Shown: positions 36,826-48,192 of the stretch, piece by piece | Layout of the letters: each line of letters opens with the position of its first letter | Numbering within the stretch: position 1 is the stretch's first letter | Position numbers and translations under genes: made by a program | From: Silanimonas lenta DSM 16282 | Lineage (GTDB): Bacteria; Pseudomonadota; Gammaproteobacteria; Xanthomonadales; Xanthomonadaceae | Reading direction: 5' to 3' | Length of the DNA stretch: 64,000 nucleotides | Assembly: GCF_000429065.1 (NCBI RefSeq) | Contig: NZ_AUBD01000008.1 | Coordinates: 186,001 to 250,000, forward strand | The notes under the pieces: model-generated | The model's input: only the letters and a program-made list of their open reading frames with translations | Told to the model about the DNA's origin: nothing | Databases searched by the model: none

Positions 36826-37616
36826 GTGACGGCCCCGATCGACCTGCAACGGCGCGGTAGCAGCGCCTGGCTCATCCTGAACCGCCCCGAGGTGCACAAT
36901 GCCTTCGATGCCAGCCTGATCGCCGCCCTCGTCGAGGCGCTCGACGCCCTGGCCGGCGACGATGCCGTGCGCGCCCTGGTGCTCACGGGCCAGGGCAGCA
37001 CCTTCTCCGCCGGCGCCGATCTCCACTGGATGCGCGGCATGGCGAAGGCCAGCGAGGCCGAGAATCTCGATGATTCCCTGGCGCTGGCGCGGCTGATGCG
37101 CACGCTGAACTTCTTTCCGAAGCCGACCATCGCCCGGGTGAATGGCTCGGCCTATGGCGGCGGCGTGGGGCTGGTGGCCTGCTGCGATATCGCCATCGGC
37201 GTCGAGGGCGCGAAGTTCTCGCTCTCCGAGGTCAAGCTCGGCCTGGTGCCGGCGGTGATTTCGCCGTACGTGGTGGCCGCCATCGGCGCGCGGCAGGCGC
37301 GCAGGCTGTTCCAGACGGCGGAAGTCTTCGAGGCGCCGGAAGCGGCGCGCATCGGCCTGCTGCACCGCTGCGTGCCGGCCGCCGGACTGGACGAGGCCGT
37401 CGAGCGCGAACTGCACTGGCTGGGCAAGGGCGGCCCGATCGCCCAGGCCGAAGCCAAGACGCTGGCCCTGCGCATGGGCGGCATGACGCATCAGGACGCC
37501 GAGCGCATCGATGCCGAGAACGCGCGGCTGATCGCCCGCCTGCGCGTCTCGCCGGAAGGACAAGAGGGCCTGGGCGCCTTCCTCGACAAGCGCGCCCCGC
37601 GCTGGGTGGCCGCCTG

Positions 37617-37617
<1 letters not shown>
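36826..37617 (+). CDS. liuC: Enoyl-CoA hydratase family, probable methylglutaconyl-CoA hydratase
   Basis: A 263-aa crotonase-fold enzyme. Its position before MCC alpha and HMG-CoA lyase suggests hydration of 3-methylglutaconyl-CoA to HMG-CoA. Crotonase features: LNRPEVHNAFD, the oxyanion GSTFSAGADLHWMRGM, and GSAYGGGVGLVACCDIAI with LSEVKLGLVPAVISPYV. GTG start with GGAGG 6 bases upstream. The stop overlaps the next ATG as TGATG. Confidence 0.88.
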
Positions 37618-39616
<1,999 letters not shown>

Positions 39617-39620
<4 letters not shown>

Positions 39621-40513
39621 TGGCCGCGACGGACTTCGTCCGCATCGTCGAAGTGGGTCCGCGCGACGGCCTGCAGAACGAGAAGGCGATCATCGCCACT
39701 GCCGACAAGATCGCGCTGATCGAGAAGCTCGCCGCGACGGGCCTGGGCACGGTCGAGGCCACGGCCTTCGTCAGCCCGAAATGGGTGCCGCAGATGGCCG
39801 ATGCGGCCGAGGTCTTCTCCGGCGTGGCGAAGCGCGAGGGCGTGCGCTACCCGGTACTGGTGCCGAACCTGCAGGGCTACGAGCGCGCGCGTGCCGTCGG
39901 CGTGACCGAGATCGCGGTGTTCGGCGCGGCTTCCGAGGCCTTCAGCAGGGCAAACATCAATGCCAGTATCGAAGAGTCGCTCACGCGCTTCGCCCCGGTG
40001 CTGGAGGCGGCGAAGCGTGACGGCGTGGCGGTGCGCGGCTACGTTTCCACCGTGCTCGGCTGCCCCTACCAGGGCGAGGTGCCGGTCGCCGACGTGGTGC
40101 GGGTGGCGAAGGCCCTGCATGCCATGGGCTGCTACGAGATCTCGCTCGGCGACACCATCGGTGTTGGCACGCCGCGCAAGGCCCGCGCCATGCTCGAGGC
40201 GGTGGCGGGCGAGGTGCCGATGGCCGCGCTGGCGGTGCACTTCCACGATACCTATGGCCAGGCAGTGGCCAATGTCGCCGCCTGCCTGGAGGCCGGGGTG
40301 CGCGTGGTGGATGCCGCCGTCTCGGGCACCGGCGGCTGCCCCTACGCCAAGGGCGCCAGCGGCAATGTCGCCACCGAGGACATCGTCTACCTCCTCGACG
40401 GCATGGGCTTCACCCATGGCGTCGATCTCGAGGCCCTGGTCGATACCGGCCGCTGGCTGTCGGCCCTGCTGGGCCGCGAGAGCATGAGCAAGGTGAACCG
40501 TGCACGCCGCTGA
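39617..40513 (+). CDS. liuE: Hydroxymethylglutaryl-CoA lyase
   Basis: A 298-aa lyase that splits HMG-CoA to acetoacetate and acetyl-CoA, the last step of leucine degradation. TIM-barrel signature VGPRDGLQNEK, metal/catalytic HFHDTYGQAVANV, and the HMGL signature SGTGGCPYAKGASGNVATED with the mobile-loop Cys are intact. Two adjacent ATGs (39617, 39620) overlap the liuD stop. Confidence 0.95.
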
Positions 40514-41195
40514 ATCCCTGCGCGCCGCCGTGGCCTATGCCGCGCGCCGCCCCGTTCCCGTCCCCGGCCAGCCGCTCGCGGAACGCGAGCTCGCCCTCCA
40601 GCCCCAGGAGCGCCTGCTGGTGGGCGAGCCCATGGGGGGCCGCCGCTGGTGCTATGCCGGCAATGGCGACTGCGGCTGGGTGGCCGAGGAAGACCTCTCG
40701 CGCATCGAGGATGCCCCGCGCTTCCTGCTGCGACCGATCGCTCCTGCCGACGACGCCACCGTCGCCGCCATCATCCGCCGCGTCATGCCCGAGTTCGGCG
40801 CCGATGGCCCGGGCTTTGCCCTCCACGATGCCGAGGTAGACGGCATGAGCGCCGCCTACGACCGGCCCGGCGCGGCCTACTTCGTGATCGAGCGGGGCGG
40901 CGAGGTGCTGGGCGGCGGCGGCGTGGCCCCGCTGGACGGTGAGGCGGGCACCTGCGAGCTGCGCAAGATGTATTTCCTGCCCGCCCTGCGCGGCCTCGGC
41001 GCCGGCACCGCCCTGATGGGCCGCTGTCTGCTCGCGGCGCGCCAGTTCGGCTACCGCCGGGCCTACCTCGAGACCCTCACCGGCATGGACGCGGCCCAGG
41101 CGCTCTATGCCCGCGCCGGTTTCGAGCCGATCGGGCAGCCGCTGGGCGCCACCGGGCATTTCGGCTGCAACCGCTTCTTCCTGCGCGCGCTCTGA
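40500..41195 (+). CDS. GNAT N-acetyltransferase with an N-terminal extension
   Basis: A 231-aa protein starting with GTG and overlapping the lyase gene by 14 bp. The C-terminal 150 residues are a GNAT domain (LRPIAPADDATVAAIIRRVMPEFG, acetyl-CoA loop LPALRGLGAGTALM, ALYARAGFEPIG). The first 75 residues form a separate small module with CYAGNGDCGWVAEED. Target unknown. Confidence 0.8.
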   Translation: MHAAESLRAAVAYAARRPVPVPGQPLAERELALQPQERLLVGEPMGGRRWCYAGNGDCGWVAEEDLSRIEDAPRFLLRPIAPADDATVAAIIRRVMPEFGADGPGFALHDAEVDGMSAAYDRPGAAYFVIERGGEVLGGGGVAPLDGEAGTCELRKMYFLPALRGLGAGTALMGRCLLAARQFGYRRAYLETLTGMDAAQALYARAGFEPIGQPLGATGHFGCNRFFLRAL

Positions 41196-41196
41196 A

Positions 41197-42471
41197 TCAG
41201 GCCCGCGGCGGCCGCGATTCGATGAAGAAGCTGGCGCGCTTGCGCGGCTTCAGATAGTCGAGCGCCGCCCGCGGCAGGGCCTGCGGCTTGATCGCCCGCT
41301 GGATCGAGAGCTCCGGGCGTTCCGCCAGCGCCACCACCAGGGCCTCGTCGGCCGGCACCGCCGGGTCGTGGATGATCACCCGCGGCTTCAGGGCATTGGC
41401 CGGATCCACCGCCACCGAGAGCGCGAACCGGCCGTCAGAGAGCTGCAGCACCGAGCCCGGCGGGTAGATGCCCATCATGCGCACGAAGGCCTTGAGGGTG
41501 TCCGCATCGAAGGCCGCATTGGCCTTGCGGTAGACGCTGGCGATGGCATCGTGCGGGGTCTGCGCATGGATCGGGTTCGGCGGGTTGCACAGATTGTCGT
41601 AGTGGTTCACCAGGGCGACGATGCGCGCCGCCGGATGCAGGGCCTCGTTGCGCAGGCCCTGCGGAAAGCCGCTGCCGTCGGCGGCCTCGTGGTGCTGCAC
41701 CACGGCGGCGAAGGCGGCCTCGGGAAGCCCCATGCGCCCGGCCAGCCCCCGCCCATGCTCGACATGGCTCTGGAACATGCGCCGTTCGGTGGGATTGGTG
41801 GAATCGCCCTTGCCGCGCATCACGTCGGGCAGCTCGATCTTGCCGATGTCGTGCAGCAGGGCGCCGAGCCCCACGGCCTGCACGAAGGCCTCGTCGAAGC
41901 CCATCGACCGGGCCAGCAGCACCGAGAGCACCGAGACATTGATGGCATGCAGGGCAGTCTCCTGCCCGGCCTTCTCCGAGAGCAGGCGGATCGCCACGTC
42001 CGGCTCGCGCTGCATCGCCCGCACCATGCCGCCGATCTCGGCGGCCGCGAGCGCATGCGCCTCCTCGGGCTGTGCGCGGACGTTCAGCAGCACGGTGCGG
42101 AAAGTGCGCGAGACGGCACTGAAACGGCGCTCGCAGCGGTCCAGGCTCTGCCGCTGGGCATCGAGGGCATCGGCCGGCGGGGCGACTGCCGGCTCCTCGT
42201 CGAAGGCCGAGGGCCGCGACTCTGCGGCAAGGAACGCCGCGCTCCCATCCCCGCCAGCCTCCGGAAGCGCAGACACTGCCGCCTCGGCAGGCCCGGTTGC
42301 GGGCAGCGGCTCGGCCTCGCTGCGGGCCGGCTCGTGCCAGACATGGGTGATGCCGAGCGTGGCGAAGGTGGCGATCTGCGCCTCGCTGCGCAACAGAAAG
42401 CCGGTGCCGGGCACGTCTTCCATCGACACCCAGAGCCCCACCCGGAGACGCTCCACCGCGATGCGTTCCAT
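41197..42471 (-). CDS. HD-GYP cyclic-di-GMP phosphodiesterase with DUF3391 N-terminus
   Basis: A 424-aa protein. The N-terminal 50 residues (VERLRVGLWVSMEDVPGTGFLL) are a DUF3391-type domain, followed by a variable Ala/Pro-rich linker and an HD-GYP domain with intact LLHDIGKIELPD and HHEAADGSGFP (GFP instead of GYP). All metal-binding His/Asp appear present, so it should hydrolyse c-di-GMP, unlike the degenerate paralogue at 20526. Convergent with the GNAT gene (1-bp gap). Confidence 0.9.
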   Translation of the reverse strand: MERIAVERLRVGLWVSMEDVPGTGFLLRSEAQIATFATLGITHVWHEPARSEAEPLPATGPAEAAVSALPEAGGDGSAAFLAAESRPSAFDEEPAVAPPADALDAQRQSLDRCERRFSAVSRTFRTVLLNVRAQPEEAHALAAAEIGGMVRAMQREPDVAIRLLSEKAGQETALHAINVSVLSVLLARSMGFDEAFVQAVGLGALLHDIGKIELPDVMRGKGDSTNPTERRMFQSHVEHGRGLAGRMGLPEAAFAAVVQHHEAADGSGFPQGLRNEALHPAARIVALVNHYDNLCNPPNPIHAQTPHDAIASVYRKANAAFDADTLKAFVRMMGIYPPGSVLQLSDGRFALSVAVDPANALKPRVIIHDPAVPADEALVVALAERPELSIQRAIKPQALPRAALDYLKPRKRASFFIESRPPRA

Positions 42472-42572
42472 GGCCTCCCCACCCTGCCAGAACCGCCACC
42501 AGTGTGGCCCAGGCCGGGGCGGCGCGGCAGGCCGGCTCGGGTAAAATCCGGTGTCCTTTCCGGAGCAGCCCC

Positions 42573-43343
42573 ATGCAACTCGATACCGTCCGCGCCGTCG
42601 TCACCGGCGGCGCCTCCGGCCTCGGCTTCGCCGTGGCCCAGTACCTCGTGGCGAACGGCGGCCAGGTCGCCCTGTTCGACGTGAATGCCGAACGCGGCGC
42701 GACCGCAGTAGCCGAACTTGGCGCCGGCAGGGCGCACTTCTTCCGCACCGACGTGGCCGACGAGGGCGCGGTGGCCGCCAACATGCAGGCGGCCCGGGCG
42801 GCGATGGGCGGCCTGAACGCCGTGATCAACTGCGCCGGCATCCTCGGCTCGGGCCGGGTGCTGGGGAAGGAAGGACCGATGCCGCTCGATACCTTCAGCC
42901 GCACGGTGATGGTGAACCTCGTCGGCAGCTTCAACGTGGCCAAGGCCGCCGCGGCGCTGATGCAGGAAAACGGCCCGGGCGAGGACGGCGAGCGCGGCGT
43001 CATCGTCAACACCGCCTCGGTGGCGGCCTTTGAGGGCCAGATCGGCCAGGCGGCCTATGCCGCCAGCAAGGGCGGTGTCATCGGCATGACCCTGCCGATG
43101 GCCCGCGAGTTCGCCCGCATCGGCGTGCGGGTGATGACCATCGCTCCGGGCGTGTTCCACACCCCGATGGTCGACGGCATGCCGGAAGCCGTGTACCAGA
43201 GCCTCTGCGCCCAGGTGCCCTACCCCTCGCGCCTCGGCCGGCCCGAGGAGTTCGCGGAAACCGTGGGCTTCATCCTGCGCACCCGCTACCTCAACGGCGA
43301 GACCATCCGCATCGATGGCGCCATCCGCATGCAGCCGAAGTAA
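42573..43343 (+). CDS. 3-hydroxyacyl-CoA dehydrogenase, HSD10-like SDR
   Basis: A 256-aa short-chain dehydrogenase: cofactor loop TGGASGLGFAVA, DVNAERG (prefers NAD), NCAGI, catalytic Ser in NTASVAAFEG and YAASKGG, and the C-terminal YLNGETIRIDGAIRMQPK typical of type II 3-hydroxyacyl-CoA dehydrogenases (HSD10). It may oxidise 3-hydroxy-2-methylbutyryl-CoA from isoleucine (inference). A TAAAAT -10-like hexamer is at 42542. Confidence 0.88.
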   Translation: MQLDTVRAVVTGGASGLGFAVAQYLVANGGQVALFDVNAERGATAVAELGAGRAHFFRTDVADEGAVAANMQAARAAMGGLNAVINCAGILGSGRVLGKEGPMPLDTFSRTVMVNLVGSFNVAKAAAALMQENGPGEDGERGVIVNTASVAAFEGQIGQAAYAASKGGVIGMTLPMAREFARIGVRVMTIAPGVFHTPMVDGMPEAVYQSLCAQVPYPSRLGRPEEFAETVGFILRTRYLNGETIRIDGAIRMQPK

Positions 43344-43352
43344 GGACCCGCC

Positions 43353-43916
43353 ATGAAGGCTTCCGAGATCAAGAAAGGCAATGTCGTCGAGCACGCCAAC
43401 GGCGTCTGGCAGGTGCGCGACATCGAGCGCAGCGCGCCGCAGGGCCGCGGCGGCAACGTCACCTACCGCTTCACCCTGTATTCGGTGCCGGGCGGCACCA
43501 AGCTCGATCTCTCGCTGCGTGCCGAGGACGAACTGAAGGAAGTGGAACTGGTGCGCCGCGCCGCCAGCTTCTCGTACAGGGACGGCGAGGCCTTCGTCTT
43601 CCTCGACGACGAGGACTTCACCCCCTACACCCTCGATCCCGAGGCCCTGGGCGACGCCGCCGGCTACATCACCGAGGGGCTGACCGGCTGCTACGTGCAG
43701 CTGATCGACGAGGCACCGGTGGCCCTGCAGCTGCCGGCCACGGTGACGCTGGAGGTGGTGGACACGCCGCCGGAGCTGAAGGGCGGCACCGCCACCAAGC
43801 GCCCGAAGCCGGCCAGGCTCAATACCGGCATCGAGGTGATGGTGCCGGAGTACATCGGCAACGGCGAGAAGGTGCTGATCAATACCGCGACCGGCGAGTT
43901 CTCCGGCAGGGCGTGA
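43353..43916 (+). CDS. efpL: Elongation factor P-like protein (EfpL/YeiP)
   Basis: A 187-aa EF-P paralogue of the YeiP/EfpL group ([64 protein letters not shown]). The tip loop reads [14 protein letters not shown], with Arg rather than the modified Lys of EF-P, as in EfpL proteins that relieve ribosome stalling. It follows the SDR gene by 9 bp. Confidence 0.9.
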   Translation: MKASEIKKGNVVEHANGVWQVRDIERSAPQGRGGNVTYRFTLYSVPGGTKLDLSLRAEDELKEVELVRRAASFSYRDGEAFVFLDDEDFTPYTLDPEALGDAAGYITEGLTGCYVQLIDEAPVALQLPATVTLEVVDTPPELKGGTATKRPKPARLNTGIEVMVPEYIGNGEKVLINTATGEFSGRA

Positions 43917-43932
43917 TGCGCCCTGCGGCGGG

Positions 43933-44541
43933 TTACGTGCCGCGCGATTCCAGCCACCGCGCCGCCATCCGCCGGATCGAAGGCTCGATGCCGGCATCTG
44001 CGGCCAGTGCGTCGATCTTCCGCCAGGCGAAGGCGCGCGACTCGGCATTGATCCGCGGCGTCTCGCCGGCGGTGCAGCGCACGAGGTAGCGCACGTCCCA
44101 GTGCCAGTGCTCCGGCTCTGCACCACGGGCCGGGATGGCGTGGCGATCGAGGTCGAGGATGCCGCCTTCGACCACGAGGCCCGGAAGGCCGGTTTCCTCC
44201 CCGGCCTCGCGCAGCGCGACGGCGGCGAGGTCGGGCTCGCCGTCGGCGTGGCCACCGGGCTGCAGCCAGCGGCCAAGCTTGGCGTGGTGCAGCAGCAGGC
44301 AGCGCTCGCCATCGGCGGAGACCACGAAGGCCGAGCCGGTGAAATGCCCGGCGAGGTGCCGGCGGGTGAAGCGTTCGATGCCGCCCCGCAGGAAGGCGCG
44401 GTACTCGGCGGCCAGCAGGTCGCCGAGGCGCTCGCCATAGGCCGCGAGGGCGGCATCGAGCCTGGCCAGCCGGGCAGCGATGCTCTCCCCGCCCTCGCAG
44501 GCGGCATCGTTGCGGGGCGGGGGCGAAGGCGGCAGGGACAT
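43933..44541 (-). CDS. Nudix hydrolase
   Basis: A 202-aa protein with a Nudix box-like helix-loop GGHADGEPDLAAVALREAGEETGL split around residue 120; the spacing before REAGEETGL is one longer than the textbook box, as in many relatives. The N-terminal 70 residues are helical. Substrate unknown; presumably a nucleoside diphosphate derivative. An in-frame ATG at 44559 could add 6 residues. Confidence 0.82.
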   Translation of the reverse strand: MSLPPSPPPRNDAACEGGESIAARLARLDAALAAYGERLGDLLAAEYRAFLRGGIERFTRRHLAGHFTGSAFVVSADGERCLLLHHAKLGRWLQPGGHADGEPDLAAVALREAGEETGLPGLVVEGGILDLDRHAIPARGAEPEHWHWDVRYLVRCTAGETPRINAESRAFAWRKIDALAADAGIEPSIRRMAARWLESRGT

Positions 44542-44630
44542 GGCGGCACCGGCAGGCATGGGGGCGCCTACCCTAGCCGGATCCGGGCAGGCACGGGCAA
44601 CGGGACTGCCGCCGGGGCGCTCACGCCGTC

Positions 44631-44636
44631 TACACT
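44631..44636 (+). promoter_or_regulatory. Candidate -10 element of the nhaC-like gene
   Basis: TACACT, 30 bp before the ATG at 44666, in the gap divergent from the Nudix gene. Confidence 0.35.
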
Positions 44637-44665
44637 CGGGCCTTTCCCATGTCCTGCGAGGCCCC

Positions 44666-46156
44666 ATGCCCACCGACACGCCCACGCCCGCCGGCGTCCG
44701 CGCCCCCTCGCTGCTGCAGGCCTTCCTGCCCCTGCTGGTCCTGATGGCCCTGCTGGCCGGAGGGGTCGCCCTGTTCGGCGAGGATGCCGCCTACGGCGCC
44801 AACCAGGTCTCGCTGGTGCTCGCCGCCGCCGTGGCCGCCCTGGTGGGCTGGCGCAACGGACTGGCCTGGCAGGACCTGCAGGACGCCATGGTGCACGGGG
44901 TGAGCATCGCCACCAGCGCGATCTTCATTCTGCTCGCCGTGGGCGCCCTGATCGGCACCTGGATCCTCGCCGGCATCGTGCCCACCCTGATCCACTACGG
45001 GCTGCTGCTGCTCGATCCCTCCTGGTTCTACCTCGCCGCCTGCCTGCTCTGCGCCGCCATCGCCATGTCGATCGGCAGTTCCTGGACCACGGCCGGCACG
45101 GTGGGCGTGGCCCTGATGGGCGTGGCCGGCGGCCTTGGCATGGACCCGGCGATCACCGCCGGAGCGATCATTTCCGGCGCCTACTTCGGCGACAAGATGT
45201 CGCCGCTGTCCGATACCACCAATCTCGCCTCGGCGGCAGCGGGCAGCGAACTGTTCGCCCACATCCGCCACATGGTCTGGACCACCTTCCCCAGCTTCGG
45301 CCTCGCGCTCGCCGGCTTCGCCCTGCTCGGGGCCGGCGGCCAAGCCGCAGGCGAGACCGGCCTGGAGGCGGTGGGCGGGCTCTCGGCCGAGATGGCGAAG
45401 CACTTCCACCTCGGCCCGCACCTGCTGGTGCCGCTGGCCGTGGTGCTGGCCATGGCGGCGATGCGCATTCCGGCCCTGCCGACCGTACTGGCCGGCGCCC
45501 TGCTCGGTGGTGTCTTCGCGGTGGTGTTCCAGCCCGAGGCGGTGAAGACCTTCGCCGGCGAGGGCGTATCCGGCGGGCTTGCCCTGCTCAAGGGCGCCTG
45601 GATGGCGATGTTCAACGGCTACCGGCTCGAATCCGGCGTCGCCGCGGTGGATTCCCTGCTCAGCCGCGGCGGCATGTCGAGCATGCTCAACACCATCTGG
45701 CTGATCTTGAGCGCCATGGCCTTCGGGGCCCTGATGGAAAAGGCCGGGCTGCTGGAACGCCTGGTCCGCAGCGTGCTGGCCGCGGCCCGGAGCACGGGCT
45801 CGCTGATCGCCGCCACCCTGGTCACGGCCTTCGGCTCCAACGTGGTCACCGCCGACCAGTACATCTCCATCGCCCTGCCCGGCCGGCTCTACCGCGGCGA
45901 GTACGAAAAGCGCGGCCTGGCGCCGGTGAACCTCTCGCGTGCCCTCGAGGATGCCGGCACCCTCACCTCGCCGCTGGTGCCCTGGAACAGCTGCGGCGCT
46001 TACATGGCGGCCACGCTCGGCGTGGCCACCTGGAGCTACCTGCCCTACGCGCTGTTCAACCTCATCAACCCGGTCCTGGCGCTGCTGTTCGCCTTCGCCG
46101 GCATCAAGATCCTGCGCCTCGCCGCCGACCAGGTGCGCGAGGCCGGGCGCGTCTAG
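44666..46156 (+). CDS. NhaC-family Na+/H+ antiporter
   Basis: A 496-aa inner-membrane transporter with about 11-12 helices and the NhaC signature SIGSSWTTAGTVGVALMGVA together with GAYFGDKMSPLSDTTNLASAAAGSELFAHI split by polar residues, and a later SPLVPWNSCGAYM. Members exchange Na+ (or organic acids, e.g. malate/lactate) for H+; which applies here cannot be told. Confidence 0.88.
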   Translation: MPTDTPTPAGVRAPSLLQAFLPLLVLMALLAGGVALFGEDAAYGANQVSLVLAAAVAALVGWRNGLAWQDLQDAMVHGVSIATSAIFILLAVGALIGTWILAGIVPTLIHYGLLLLDPSWFYLAACLLCAAIAMSIGSSWTTAGTVGVALMGVAGGLGMDPAITAGAIISGAYFGDKMSPLSDTTNLASAAAGSELFAHIRHMVWTTFPSFGLALAGFALLGAGGQAAGETGLEAVGGLSAEMAKHFHLGPHLLVPLAVVLAMAAMRIPALPTVLAGALLGGVFAVVFQPEAVKTFAGEGVSGGLALLKGAWMAMFNGYRLESGVAAVDSLLSRGGMSSMLNTIWLILSAMAFGALMEKAGLLERLVRSVLAAARSTGSLIAATLVTAFGSNVVTADQYISIALPGRLYRGEYEKRGLAPVNLSRALEDAGTLTSPLVPWNSCGAYMAATLGVATWSYLPYALFNLINPVLALLFAFAGIKILRLAADQVREAGRV

Positions 46157-46217
46157 TCCCAGCGCGCCAGCAGTACCAGCTCCGGGCCTGCTGGCTCCCA
46201 CGGGGCCGCCACCGGCA

Positions 46218-47612
46218 TCAGGGGCCGTCCTCCGTCTCCTCCAGCCCGGGCTCGCCCAGCAGGCGCCGGCTGGTCTCGGCATCCAGGGCCTCGACCTTGC
46301 TCAGATGGCGCTGGATGGCGCGGGTGCGCACCCCGGCGTTGTCGATGACATTCGCCGCCTCGTCGAGCTTCCTGCGGGTCTTGGCCAGCACGTCGCCGAA
46401 CTTGCCGAACTCGGTACGCACGGCGCCGAGGATCTTCCACACGTCCGAGCTGCGCTGCTGGATCGCCAGGGTGCGGAAGCCCATGCGCAGTGAATTGAGC
46501 AGGGCGGCGAGGGTGGTGGGCCCGGTCAGGGTCACGCGGTACTCGCGCTGCAGGGCCTCGAACAGGCCCGGGCGACGCAGCACCTCGGCATACAGCCCCT
46601 CGGTGGGCAGGAAGAGCACGGCGAAATCGGTGCTGTGCGGCGGCGCGACATACTTCTCGGCGATCTTCTTCGCCTCGAGGCGCAGGCGCTGTTCCAGGGC
46701 CTGGCCGGCTGCAGCGGCGGCCTCGGCATCGGCGCGTTCCTGCGCTTCCAGGAGACGCTCGTAGTCCTCACGCGGAAACTTGGCATCGATCGGCAGCCAG
46801 ACCGGCCCGCCCCCGTCGCCCGGCAGCTTCACCGCGAACTCCACCCGCTCGGCGCTGTCCGGCCGCACCGCCACGTTCGCCGCGTACTGCTCGGGAGTGA
46901 GCAGTTCGTCGAGGATGGCGGCGAGCTGCACCTCACCGAACACGCCCCGTGATTTGACATTGCCGAGCACCCGCTTGAGGTCGCCCACGCCATGGGCCAG
47001 CGAGCGCATCTCGCCGAGCCCCGCATGCACCTGTTCCAGCCGCTCGGAGACCAGCCGGAAGCTCTCGCCCAGCCGGGTCTCCAGCGTGGCATGCAGTTTC
47101 TCGTCCACCGTGGCGCGCATCTGCTCGAGCTTGGCCTCGTTGCCCTGCTGCAGTTCGGCCAGGCGGCGTTCGAGGGTCTGCCGCACCTCGGCCATGCGCT
47201 GCTGCTGGTCCTGGGTGAAACGCGCCAGCGCCTGGTCCGTGACCTCGCGCTGCCGCGCCCCCTCCTGGCCCAGCGACTGGGTCAGGGCCTCGAAACTGCG
47301 GTCGAGGCGCTCCAGCGCCTGCCCGAGGCGCTGCTCGAAGCCATCGAGGCGGCGCCCCAGGGAATCGGTGAGTTCGGCCCGGCTGGCGCGCTGTTCCTCA
47401 CGCAGGCCGCGCTCGGCACGCTCCGAGCTCTCGGCAAGCCCGGCCACCCGGCCAGCCAGGGCCTCGAGCCGCTGCTCCACCCGGCCGATGCCGGCCTCGA
47501 AACGGGAACCGAGCTCCGCCCATTCCCGCGCCCCCGCGCGGGCACGCCAGGCCAACGCGCCACCGGCCAGCAGGCCCAGAAGAAGCCCGACGATGCCCCA
47601 TGCCCATTCCAT
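46218..47612 (-). CDS. rmuC: DNA recombination protein RmuC
   Basis: A 464-aa protein with an N-terminal membrane anchor (WGIVGLLLGLLAGGALAW), a long coiled coil (about residues 30-200) and a C-terminal restriction-nuclease-like domain (LPIDAKFPREDYERLLEAQ, VAPPHSTDFAVLFLPTEGLYAE, TLTGPTTLAALLNSLRMGFR). RmuC limits inversions at short inverted repeats in E. coli. Confidence 0.94.
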   Translation of the reverse strand: MEWAWGIVGLLLGLLAGGALAWRARAGAREWAELGSRFEAGIGRVEQRLEALAGRVAGLAESSERAERGLREEQRASRAELTDSLGRRLDGFEQRLGQALERLDRSFEALTQSLGQEGARQREVTDQALARFTQDQQQRMAEVRQTLERRLAELQQGNEAKLEQMRATVDEKLHATLETRLGESFRLVSERLEQVHAGLGEMRSLAHGVGDLKRVLGNVKSRGVFGEVQLAAILDELLTPEQYAANVAVRPDSAERVEFAVKLPGDGGGPVWLPIDAKFPREDYERLLEAQERADAEAAAAAGQALEQRLRLEAKKIAEKYVAPPHSTDFAVLFLPTEGLYAEVLRRPGLFEALQREYRVTLTGPTTLAALLNSLRMGFRTLAIQQRSSDVWKILGAVRTEFGKFGDVLAKTRRKLDEAANVIDNAGVRTRAIQRHLSKVEALDAETSRRLLGEPGLEETEDGP

Positions 47613-47730
47613 GCCGCCTTACCGCCCCCACTCGTGTCATCGCCGCCCTCGCGGCAGGCGGGCATTGTGGCAGGCCGCCGTCTCGTAGGCCGAGACGGCG
47701 CGCGCAGCGGCGGAGCGGGGCGGGGCGGGT

Positions 47731-48051
47731 TCAGGCCTTCTTCGCCCAGGCCGCGCACCAGCCCTTGGGCTCGACGCTGAAGCCCGGGAACAGGCTGCAG
47801 CCCTGGTTCGCCGCCGTGTAGAACTGGCAGTTGGCGCAGTCGCTGCCCGGCTTGAAGCTGGGGTGCCTGCTGCTGGCGGCATCGGTGGTGTAGGCCAGGG
47901 CCTTGGCCTGCGGATGGTCGAGCGGCAGCTTCGGCAGGCCCTGGGCGGCGGCGGCCGGCACGGCGAGACGGGCAAGGAAAGGCGCGGCGGTGGCCGTGGC
48001 GGCGATCGCGAGGAAACGGCGGCGGTCAGGATTGGCGGCGCGGCTGGACAT
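47731..48051 (-). CDS. High-potential iron-sulfur protein (HiPIP), Tat-exported
   Basis: A 106-aa precursor with a twin-arginine signal (PDRRRFLAIAATATAAPFLARL) cleaved near AAAAQG. The mature part has the HiPIP cluster ligands C72, C75, C85 and C99 (CANCQFY, GCSLFPG, KGWCAAW). It is a soluble periplasmic electron carrier; no reaction-centre or oxidase partner gene is adjacent. Confidence 0.93.
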   Translation of the reverse strand: MSSRAANPDRRRFLAIAATATAAPFLARLAVPAAAAQGLPKLPLDHPQAKALAYTTDAASSRHPSFKPGSDCANCQFYTAANQGCSLFPGFSVEPKGWCAAWAKKA

Positions 48052-48180
48052 GGCTCTCCCTCATGGCAGGGTTGGCAGGTGTCATGAGCCTACGCCGGCC
48101 GCCGTCGCCCCGCCTTGATCCCGGGCAAAGCGCCAAGCGAATGGCTCGCATCCCGCATGGCCCGTTCATGCCGGCTTGCC

Positions 48181-48186
48181 TACACT
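48181..48186 (+). promoter_or_regulatory. Candidate -10 giving a leaderless mtnB transcript
   Basis: TACACT ends 6 bases before the ATG at 48193 and no ribosome-binding site is present between, so transcription would start at or next to the A of ATG. Confidence 0.45.
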
Positions 48187-48192
48187 TGCAGC

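Noticed and set aside
46157-46217. Short minus-strand frame after rmuC ending in LVLLARWD
   Set aside because: About 20 codons, no ribosome site or family; left as intergenic sequence.
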